64,000 nucleotides of DNA, taken from positions 1,364,001-1,428,000 of the forward strand of contig CBDDHB010000003.1 of the NCBI GenBank assembly GCA_965228165.1, written 5' to 3'. The position numbers and the translations under genes were made by a program. The DNA comes from Oleispirillum sp965228165 (lineage in GTDB: Bacteria > Pseudomonadota > Alphaproteobacteria > Rhodospirillales > Rhodospirillaceae). The notes beneath the pieces are model-generated. The model worked only from the letters and a program-made list of their open reading frames with translations. It made no database searches and was not told the DNA's origin. Positions 57,362 to 64,000 of this stretch are shown here, piece after piece (within the stretch, counting starts at the first letter, position 1; every line of letters starts with the position of its first letter).

Positions 57362-58327
57362 TCATTCGCAAACGAAAGCGTCGCGGTGATAACCCTGGGC
57401 GAACAACAGGCCGGTCAGGTCGGCGAAGTTCAGCGCGGCGCGCGCCCCCGCCACCACCGAGGGCTTGCCGTGGAAGGCGACGCCCAGGCCCGCCGCCTGG
57501 ATCATCGGCAAATCGTTGGCGCCGTCGCCGACGGCCAGAGCGGCATCGGCGGCGACCCCCAGCTCGGCGGCGGTGGCGAGCAGGGTGGCGAGCTTGGCGT
57601 TGCGGTCGAGAATCGGCTCCGCCACCTCGCCGGAGAGGCATCCGTTCTCGATCACCAGATCGTTGGCGAACGCCCGGTCGAAGCCGCAGGCCGCCGCGAC
57701 GGGGCGGGCGAAGGGCAGGAACCCGCCGGAGATCAGCACCGTGGTCGCGCCGTGGGCGCGCATCGTCATCACCGCCGTGCGCCCGCCAGGGGTATGGCGG
57801 ACCTGGGCGAGGGTGTCCGCGATGGCGGCGACGGGCAGCCCTTTCAACAGGCCGACCCGTTCCTTCAGGGCGGCGCGGAAGTCGAGTTCGCCGTTCATCG
57901 CCCGCGCGGTGATCGCCGCGATATGCTCTTTCAGTCCGGCGCGGTCGGCGAGTTCGTCCAGGGTCTCGCCGGTGACGAAGGTGGAGTCCATGTCGGCGAT
58001 CAGGATGGTTTTCTTGCGTCCCGCCGCCTTTTGCGCGATGACGTCGATACCGCCCTTCGGGTAGAGCGGCGCCAGCGCGGCGCGCGCCGCGCTGTCCGCC
58101 TGGTCGGGGTCGAGCCCGGCGAAGGGGATGTCGCAGGCGGCGCCGGGGGCGGCGGCATCGGCAAGCCAGCGCGGGCTGCACACCTCGGCGCCGATCTGCG
58201 CCATGCCGTGGCGCACCGCGTCGAGGGCGGCGGCGGACAGGGTCACCCCTTCGGGGAACGCCCCCAGGGAACCGGGGCCGGGGTGGGCGACGCGGGGAGC
58301 GGCAATCAGGGTCAGGACGAAGGGCAT
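57362..58327 (-). CDS. serB: SerB, phosphoserine phosphatase
   Basis: The 321-residue HAD enzyme has an N-terminal ACT-like region (1-100), the nucleophile motif DMDST (Asp112), ISGGFLPFA and VGDGANDLPMI. It converts phosphoserine to serine. Its start codon shares bases with the divergent miaA start in a CATG at 58325-58328. Confidence 0.93.
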   Translation of the reverse strand: MPFVLTLIAAPRVAHPGPGSLGAFPEGVTLSAAALDAVRHGMAQIGAEVCSPRWLADAAAPGAACDIPFAGLDPDQADSAARAALAPLYPKGGIDVIAQKAAGRKKTILIADMDSTFVTGETLDELADRAGLKEHIAAITARAMNGELDFRAALKERVGLLKGLPVAAIADTLAQVRHTPGGRTAVMTMRAHGATTVLISGGFLPFARPVAAACGFDRAFANDLVIENGCLSGEVAEPILDRNAKLATLLATAAELGVAADAALAVGDGANDLPMIQAAGLGVAFHGKPSVVAGARAALNFADLTGLLFAQGYHRDAFVCE

Positions 58328-59321
58328 GGGCGGATCATCTTTCACGGCGGATACGGCGGACGGCTTCGCGGGGCCGTGCCTGGTTCTGGCGGGGCCGACC
58401 GCGTCGGGCAAGTCGGCCCTGGCGGTGGCGCTGGCCCAGGCGCTGGGGGGCGAAGTCGTCAACGCCGACAGCATGCAGGTTTATCGCGATTTGTCCATCC
58501 TCACCGCGCGCCCGACGGCGGCGGAGATGGGGGACGTGCCGCATCACCTGTACGGCTTTCTGGCGGGCGACGAGACCTGCGCCGCCGGAATATGGCTCGC
58601 CTGGATGCATCGCCTGCTGCCGGAAATCTGGGGGCGCGGCGGTTTGCCGGTGGTGGTGGGAGGAACCGGCCTATACCTGCGCGCCCTGATCGAGGGGTTG
58701 GCCCCGGTGCCGGAAATTCCGGGGACGGCGCGGGCGGCGGCGGCGGCGGACTACGACCGCCTGGGGGGGGAGGCCTTCGCCGAGCGGTTGGCGACGCTGG
58801 ACCCGGTCTCGGCGACGGAGATTCCCCCCGGCAACCGGCAGCGGATGATCCGCGCGATGGAGGTGGCGCGCGCCACCGGCAGGCCGCTCTCCGAGTGGAA
58901 ACGCGCGCCGCACCGGGGCGGCCTTTCCCGCCGTCCGGCGGTGCTGCTGATCGACCCCGAACGCGCCTGGCTGTACGACCGTTGCGACCGTCGCTTCCTG
59001 GCGATGCTGGACGCCGGAGCCTGGGAACAACTGCAAGACGCCCGGACGACGGGCCTGTCCGCCGACGATCCGGTCTGCCGGGGGCTGGGCGCCCGCGCCC
59101 TGATCGCCGCCCTAGCGGGAGAAATCGACCGCGACGCGGCGGTGGCGCGGGCGCAGCGCGAGACCCGCAATTACGCGAAGCGGCAACTCACCTGGTTCCG
59201 CCACCAACTGGTTGCCGACGTCGTCGTGCGTCCGCCGGACGATCCCCTCGAGTCGCGGGATTTTCAGGAACGACTTGCGGCGAAGGCCGCGGCTTTGCTG
59301 GGGCTGCCGCACAAGACTTGA
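58326..59321 (+). CDS. miaA: MiaA, tRNA dimethylallyltransferase
   Basis: The 331-residue enzyme has the P-loop GPTASGKS (residues 23-30), NADSMQVY and VVGGTGLYLRAL, and the late KRQLTWFRHQ. It adds dimethylallyl to A37 of tRNAs reading UNN codons. The start overlaps that of serB on the other strand. Confidence 0.95.
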   Translation: MGGSSFTADTADGFAGPCLVLAGPTASGKSALAVALAQALGGEVVNADSMQVYRDLSILTARPTAAEMGDVPHHLYGFLAGDETCAAGIWLAWMHRLLPEIWGRGGLPVVVGGTGLYLRALIEGLAPVPEIPGTARAAAAADYDRLGGEAFAERLATLDPVSATEIPPGNRQRMIRAMEVARATGRPLSEWKRAPHRGGLSRRPAVLLIDPERAWLYDRCDRRFLAMLDAGAWEQLQDARTTGLSADDPVCRGLGARALIAALAGEIDRDAAVARAQRETRNYAKRQLTWFRHQLVADVVVRPPDDPLESRDFQERLAAKAAALLGLPHKT

Positions 59322-59394
59322 CGCCGCCGCCCGCACGCCGAGTAACAATCTTGCTACAGACGAGAAAAATCTTTTCGGATGTTTGCGGTTTTGG

Positions 59395-59423
59395 TTGACC
59401 CTGTTTCTCCGAAATCATAAGTA
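59395..59423 (+). promoter_or_regulatory. ilvB promoter
   Basis: TTGACC and TAAGTA separated by 17 bp, 72 bp before the ilvB ATG. The leader holds a GGGCGGCGC/GCGCCGC-type hairpin near 59444-59468, but no clear leader peptide rich in Ile, Leu or Val codons. Confidence 0.55.
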
Positions 59424-59494
59424 GGATGCTCTTTGTCCGGGGTGGGCGGCGCAATCGCCGCGCCGCTTTCCGGTTTTGCAACGGTTTGGAGAGA

Positions 59495-61270
59495 ATGGTG
59501 AACCCGATGAAGCAGCATCGCATGTCTGGAGCGGAAATAGTCCTCAAGGCCTTGGTGGATCAGGGCGTTGAGGTCGTATTCGGCTATCCGGGCGGCGCGG
59601 TATTGCCGCTTTACGACGCGCTGTTCAAGCAGAACCACATCCGCCACATCCTGACCCGCCACGAACAGGCGGCGGTGCATGCGGCGGAAGGCTATGCCCG
59701 CTCCACCGGCAAGGTCGGCGTGGTGCTGGTCACCTCCGGCCCCGGCTCCACCAACGCGGTGACCGGCCTTCTCGACGCGCTTTTGGATTCGGTGCCGCTG
59801 GTCTGCCTGTCCGGCCAGGTGCCGACCCAGCTGATCGGCACCGACGCCTTCCAGGAAGCCGACACCACCGGCATCACCCGTCCCTGCACCAAGCACAACT
59901 ATCTGGTCAAGGACGTGGCCAATCTGGCCGGGGTGCTGCACGAGGCATTCTATGTCGCCCGCACCGGCCGCCCCGGCCCGGTGGTGATCGACCTGCCGAA
60001 GAACGTGCAGGTGGCCGAGGGCGACTACGTTCAGGCGCACGAGGTCAAGCACATGTCCTATCGCCCGCCGGTGAAGGGCGACGCCGCCACCATCGAAAAG
60101 GCGATGGACCTGATCGCGGCGGCGAAAAGGCCGGTGTTCTATTGCGGCGGCGGGGTGGTCAACTCCGGCCCCAAGGCCTGCGCCGGGCTGACCGAGCTGG
60201 TGCATGCCACCGGCTATCCGATCACTCTGACCTTGCAGGGCCTGGGGGCCTTCCCCGGTTCCGACAAGCAGTTCCTGGGGATGCTGGGGATGCACGGCAC
60301 CTACGAGGCCAACCTGGCGATGCACGGCTGCGACGTGATGGTGGCGATCGGCGCGCGTTTCGACGACCGGGTGACCGGCAACGTCAGCGGCTTCGCGCCG
60401 GGGGCGAAGATCATCCACGTCGATGTCGATGCCGCCTCGATCAACAAGAACGTGCGCGCCGACATCGCCATCGTCGGCGACGCCGGATCGGTGATCGCCG
60501 ACATGCTGGCCCTTTGGAAAGCCAGGGATTGCCGCCCGGACGCCGAGTCGCTGGCGCAGTGGTGGCGACAGATCGAAACCTGGCGGGCGCGCAAGTGCCT
60601 GGCCTATGCCGACAACGCCACGGTGATCAAGCCGCAGTTCGCCATCGAACGCCTCTACGCCGCGACCAAGGACCGCGACACCTACATCACCACCGAGGTC
60701 GGCCAGCACCAGATGTGGGCGGCGCAGCACTACCGCTTCGAGGAACCCAACCGCTGGATGACCTCGGGCGGCCTGGGAACCATGGGCTACGGCTTCCCCG
60801 CGTCGATGGGGGTGCAGATCGCCCACCCCGAAAGCCCGGTGGTGTGCATCGCGGGCGACGCCTCGTTCATGATGAACATGCAGGAAACCGCCACCGTGGT
60901 GCAGTACGGCCTGCCGGTGAAGGTGATGATCCTCAACAACGGCTACATGGGGATGGTGCGGCAGTGGCAGGAACTGCTGCACGGCAGCCGCTATTCGCAA
61001 AGCATCCACGAGGCGCAACCCGACATCGTCAAGCTGGCGGACGCCTTCGGCGCCACCGGCCTGCGCGTCGACCGCCCCGGCGACCTGGACGCGGCGATCG
61101 CCAAGATGATCGCCACCCCCGGGCCGGTGCTGATGGACGTGCACGTCGATCCGTCCGAAAACTGCTTCCCGATGATCCCGTCGGGGGCGACCCACGACAA
61201 CATGCTGCTGGGCGAACTGGTCGGCGGGCGCGGCCCCAAGGTCACCGAAGCGGGCAAGGGCCTGGTCTGA
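59495..61270 (+). CDS. ilvB: IlvB/IlvI, acetolactate synthase large subunit
   Basis: The protein has 591 residues from the ATG at 59495 (an ATG at 59507 is also possible; GGAGAG precedes both). It shows the TPP glutamate in TRHEQAAVHAAEGYAR, GPGSTN and the GDASFMMN-to-NN TPP-Mg motif. It forms acetolactate from two pyruvates, or acetohydroxybutyrate, the first step of Val/Leu/Ile synthesis. ilvN follows after 12 bp. Confidence 0.95.
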   Translation: MVNPMKQHRMSGAEIVLKALVDQGVEVVFGYPGGAVLPLYDALFKQNHIRHILTRHEQAAVHAAEGYARSTGKVGVVLVTSGPGSTNAVTGLLDALLDSVPLVCLSGQVPTQLIGTDAFQEADTTGITRPCTKHNYLVKDVANLAGVLHEAFYVARTGRPGPVVIDLPKNVQVAEGDYVQAHEVKHMSYRPPVKGDAATIEKAMDLIAAAKRPVFYCGGGVVNSGPKACAGLTELVHATGYPITLTLQGLGAFPGSDKQFLGMLGMHGTYEANLAMHGCDVMVAIGARFDDRVTGNVSGFAPGAKIIHVDVDAASINKNVRADIAIVGDAGSVIADMLALWKARDCRPDAESLAQWWRQIETWRARKCLAYADNATVIKPQFAIERLYAATKDRDTYITTEVGQHQMWAAQHYRFEEPNRWMTSGGLGTMGYGFPASMGVQIAHPESPVVCIAGDASFMMNMQETATVVQYGLPVKVMILNNGYMGMVRQWQELLHGSRYSQSIHEAQPDIVKLADAFGATGLRVDRPGDLDAAIAKMIATPGPVLMDVHVDPSENCFPMIPSGATHDNMLLGELVGGRGPKVTEAGKGLV

Positions 61271-61282
61271 GAGGAATCCGAG

Positions 61283-61796
61283 ATGACGCAGAATCAAACC
61301 ACCGAATCCCACACCATCGCCGTGCTGGTCGATAACGAAGCCGGGGTGCTGGGCCGGGTCATCGGTCTCTTCTCGGGCCGGGGCTACAACATCGAAAGCC
61401 TGACCGTATCCGAGGTCGATCACCACGAACGCCTGTCGCGAATCAACATCGTCACCACCGGCACGCCGATGGTGATCGAGCAGATCAAGGCGCAGCTTGG
61501 CCGCCTGGTGCCGGTGCACCGGGTGCGCGACCTGACCGCCGACGGCCCATCGGTGCAGCGGGAACTGGCGCTGGTCAAGGTGGTCTCCTCCGGCGACCGC
61601 CGCGTCGAAATCCTTGCGCATCGCCGATATCTTCCGCGCCCGCGTGGTGGATTCCACCAACGAGTCCTTCGTCTTCGAGATCGTCGGCAAGACCGGCAAG
61701 CTCGACGCCTTCATCCGCCTCATGGAGCCCCTGGGGCTGACCGATATGTCGCGGACCGGCGTCGCCGCCATTGCCCGGGGGACGGACTCGCTTTAA
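61283..61796 (+). pseudogene. ilvN: ilvN, acetolactate synthase small subunit, frameshifted
   Basis: The ACT-domain start is intact (HTIAVLVDNEAGVLGRVIGLFSGRGYNIESL), but after GDRRVEI the frame is lost. At 61614-61615 CCTTGCGC appears where CCTGCGC would give ILRIADIFRARVVD. The correct C-terminal sequence (to ARGTDSL, stop at 61796) continues in another frame. IlvN is the feedback-sensing subunit that activates IlvB. One extra T explains everything. As the gene should matter for growth, an assembly error is a serious possibility. Confidence 0.88.
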
Positions 61797-61863
61797 AAGG
61801 GGGGCGATCGAGTCCCCTTCGCGTACCACAGAAACTTCCAATCGAATCGAAAGGTGCATTCCG

Positions 61864-62883
61864 ATGCGCGTCTACTATGACAGCGATGCCAACGTTAATC
61901 TGATCAAGTCCAAGAAGGTCGCGGTTGTCGGCTACGGCAGCCAGGGCCACGCCCATTCCCTGAACCTCAAGGACACCGGCGTCGCCGAAGTCTGCGTCGC
62001 GCTGCGTCCGGGTTCGGCCTCGGCCAAGAAGGCGGAAGCCGCCGGCCTCAAGGTGATGTCCCCGGCGGACGCCGCGAAGTGGGCCGACGTGGTGATGATG
62101 CTCACCCCCGACGAACTTCAGGCCGAGATCTACAAGAAGGACCTGAAGGACAACCTGAAGCCGGGCGCCGCCCTGTTCTTCGCCCACGGCCTCAACATCC
62201 ACTTCAACCTGATCGAACCGCGCGCCGACCTGGACGTGATCATGGTCGCGCCGAAGGGCCCGGGCCACACCGTGCGCGGCGAATACCTGCGCGGCGCGGG
62301 CGTGCCCTGCCTGGTCGCGGTGGCGCAGGATGCCTCCGGCAACGCCATGGACCTCGGCCTGTCCTATGCCTCCGCCATCGGCGGCGGCCGTTCCGGCATC
62401 ATCGAGACCACATTCCGCCAGGAATGCGAAACCGACCTGTTCGGCGAGCAGGCGGTGCTCTGCGGCGGCCTCACCCACCTCATCCGCGCCGGGTTCGAAA
62501 CCCTGGTCGAGGCGGGCTACGAGCCGGAAATGGCCTACTTCGAGTGCATGCACGAAGTGAAGCTGATCGTCGATCTGATGTACGAAGGCGGCATGGCCAA
62601 CATGCGCTATTCGATCTCCAACACCGCGGAATACGGCGACTACGTCTCCGGCCCGCGGGTGGTTGACGCCGGGGTGAAGGCCCGCATGAAGGACGTGTTG
62701 ACCGACATCCAAACCGGCAAGTTCGTCACCAACTGGATGCAGGAATGCGCCGTCGGCCAGCCGAGCTTCAAGGCCACCCGCCGCCTCTGGGCGGAACACC
62801 CGATCGAGGCGGTCGGCGCCAAGCTGCGCGCGATGATGCCCTGGATCGGCAAGAACAAGCTGGTCGACAAAAGCAAGAACTGA
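61864..62883 (+). CDS. ilvC: IlvC, ketol-acid reductoisomerase
   Basis: The 339-residue class I enzyme begins MRVYYDSDANVNLIKSKK, with the NADPH loop GYGSQGHAHSLNL, VAPKGPGHTVR and the metal-binding ETDLFGEQAVLCGG and CMHEVKLIVDLMYEGG. It isomerises and reduces acetolactate in branched-chain amino-acid synthesis. It completes the ilvBNC unit, followed by a palindromic terminator. Confidence 0.96.
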   Translation: MRVYYDSDANVNLIKSKKVAVVGYGSQGHAHSLNLKDTGVAEVCVALRPGSASAKKAEAAGLKVMSPADAAKWADVVMMLTPDELQAEIYKKDLKDNLKPGAALFFAHGLNIHFNLIEPRADLDVIMVAPKGPGHTVRGEYLRGAGVPCLVAVAQDASGNAMDLGLSYASAIGGGRSGIIETTFRQECETDLFGEQAVLCGGLTHLIRAGFETLVEAGYEPEMAYFECMHEVKLIVDLMYEGGMANMRYSISNTAEYGDYVSGPRVVDAGVKARMKDVLTDIQTGKFVTNWMQECAVGQPSFKATRRLWAEHPIEAVGAKLRAMMPWIGKNKLVDKSKN

Positions 62884-62922
62884 CCGAACCGTATCGCGGT
62901 CAATCGATATCATCCATACCGG

Positions 62923-62950
62923 ACCGGTCGGAGGAGCTCCTCCGACCGGT
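62923..62950. terminator. 28-bp perfect palindrome between ilvC and the LysR gene
   Basis: ACCGGTCGGAGGAG and its exact inverse form a 14-bp-arm palindrome between two convergent genes, so it may end transcription in both directions. The following T stretch is short. Confidence 0.6.
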
Positions 62951-62954
62951 TCTG

Positions 62955-63863
62955 TCATTCCGGGGTGCGGTGCGGCTTGAGAACCTCGGCAAGAACCAGC
63001 GCCGAAAAGTTGCGGAGCGCCACCGAATGGCTGGCGCTATGGTGGGCGAAGGCAAGACGCGCAACCGGCGCGAGGTCCTCGATCTCGACGTAGGCGACCC
63101 CGGCCACTTGGATTTGCTTGAACGAGCGCGGCACCAGCGAGATGCCGATCTCCGCCGCGACAAGGTTGACCGCAGATGCGAGTTGCGGCGCCTGCTGACC
63201 GATCAGGGGCTCGAAACCAGCCTCGCGGCAGCGGGTCACGACCTCTTCGTAGAGTCCAAGACAAAGTTCCCGGGGAAACAGAATAAACGGCTCGTCCGCC
63301 ATCGCCGCGAGAGGCAGGCACGGTTTTGACGCGAGCGGATGGCTTTCGGGGATGGCGATCACCATGGCCTCGTCGGCAAGGGGAAGCAGACGCAGGTCCT
63401 TGGGGTTGTCCGGGCACGGGCGAATGAACGCGCCGTCTAGGTCGTTGTCGAGCAGACCCTCGACGAGAAGTTCCGTGTTGCGCTCTTCAAGGTCGATCGT
63501 CACGTCCGGATAGGCCCGCCGGAAGGCGCGAATGACCGAGGGAACCGACGGATTGAATGCCGAAGCCCCGGTAAAGCCGATGCGGACGTGGCCGATTTCG
63601 CCACGGCTTGCCCGTTGTGCCGCGATCTTGGCCTGCTCGGCGTGCGCCAAGGCGTTTTGCGCACGCGGCAGGAACGCCGACCCCGCCTCGGTCAGTTCCG
63701 CGCCTTGCGGCACCCGCCGGAACAGCTTGACCCCGAGTTCCTGCTCCAGCAGATGAATCTGATGGCTGAGCGGCGGCTGGCCGATGCCGATCCGGGCGGC
63801 GGCGCGAGTGAAGTTTTTCTCTTCGGCGATAGCGAGGAAATAGCGGATATGGCGCAGTTCCAT
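62955..63863 (-). CDS. LysR-family transcriptional regulator
   Basis: The 302-residue protein from the ATG at 63863 has the LysR helix-turn-helix (MELRHIRYFLAIAEEKNFTRAAARIGIGQPPLSHQI, residues 1-36, in pieces) and a periplasmic-binding-like effector domain (from about 90). It is a likely regulator of a divergent gene lying beyond the right edge of the window. The sequence resembles BenM/CatM/TfdR-type regulators of aromatic catabolism, which is a loose comparison. Confidence 0.88.
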   Translation of the reverse strand: MELRHIRYFLAIAEEKNFTRAAARIGIGQPPLSHQIHLLEQELGVKLFRRVPQGAELTEAGSAFLPRAQNALAHAEQAKIAAQRASRGEIGHVRIGFTGASAFNPSVPSVIRAFRRAYPDVTIDLEERNTELLVEGLLDNDLDGAFIRPCPDNPKDLRLLPLADEAMVIAIPESHPLASKPCLPLAAMADEPFILFPRELCLGLYEEVVTRCREAGFEPLIGQQAPQLASAVNLVAAEIGISLVPRSFKQIQVAGVAYVEIEDLAPVARLAFAHHSASHSVALRNFSALVLAEVLKPHRTPE

Positions 63864-64000
63864 GGGGAGCCTTCGACGTTTGGCGGGATGTGACAGTGTA
63901 ACATTATAACAAGTCCATGCACGGAAAGTATCAAGATCGATTCGTTGGGGTATTGGACGGAGGGAGAGGATGCGGCGCAGACTCTGCACATCGACGGGAG
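63864..64000. promoter_or_regulatory. Region upstream of the LysR gene
   Basis: A 137-bp AT-richer stretch with GTGTAACATTATAAC near 63896, which may hold the regulator's binding site and divergent promoters. The partner gene is not in the window. Confidence 0.35.

Overview
The window is GC-rich alphaproteobacterial DNA, most like a nitrogen-fixing Rhodospirillales. Supporting signs are an rrn operon with tRNA-Ile and tRNA-Ala in the spacer, a Mo-nitrogenase cluster with draT, DUF2336 and MethyTransf_Reg proteins typical of that order, and the usual alphaproteobacterial palindromic repeats. The species cannot be named from this sequence.

Layout. 1-3.1 kb: the 3' part of an FGGY (glycerol) kinase, an exported metallo-beta-lactamase-fold hydrolase and a THUMP RNA methyltransferase. 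3.1-7.0 kb: a small island-like segment carrying a GSCFA/WcbI surface-polysaccharide pair and insertion-sequence remnants, bounded by a broken tRNA-fMet fragment and an intact tRNA-fMet. 7.1-12.4 kb: a complete rrn operon on the minus strand. 12.5-36 kb: the nif region. 36-64 kb: housekeeping and signalling genes (msbA, phosphatase, methyltransferase, two diguanylate cyclases, dapDE, OmpA-like lipoprotein, rlmN, argG, a GH17-GT2 glucan synthase-like protein, FIST sensor, msrB, serB, miaA, ilvBNC, LysR regulator).

The nif region has three minus-strand transcription blocks. They are nifHDKT-fdx-nafY-DUF6129-like; nifENX-rseC-DUF269-fdxB-apbE; and hesB/iscA-nfu-nifS followed by nifVWZM. draT diverges from nifH. 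A SIR2-like gene follows draT where draG would be expected. Four near-identical NifA boxes (TTGTCG-N6-CGACAA) and five sigma-54 promoters (TGGC-type -24, TTGC-type -12) can be read directly. They place nifE, hesB, nifV and the SIR2-like gene in the NifA regulon; nifH has a sigma-54 promoter with only a degenerate box. nifA, nifB, nifQ and draG are not in the window. A family of multi-hairpin intergenic repeats is scattered through the nif region, including between nifD and nifK.

Several genes look damaged as written. NifH has Phe in place of the [4Fe-4S]-ligand Cys98. nifX is frameshifted in a nine-C run and ilvN by one extra T. The FIST gene has an in-frame TAA and msrB an in-frame TGA. Because ilvN should be needed in a prototroph, part of this may be residual sequence error, and each lesion should be confirmed in reads before any biological reading.
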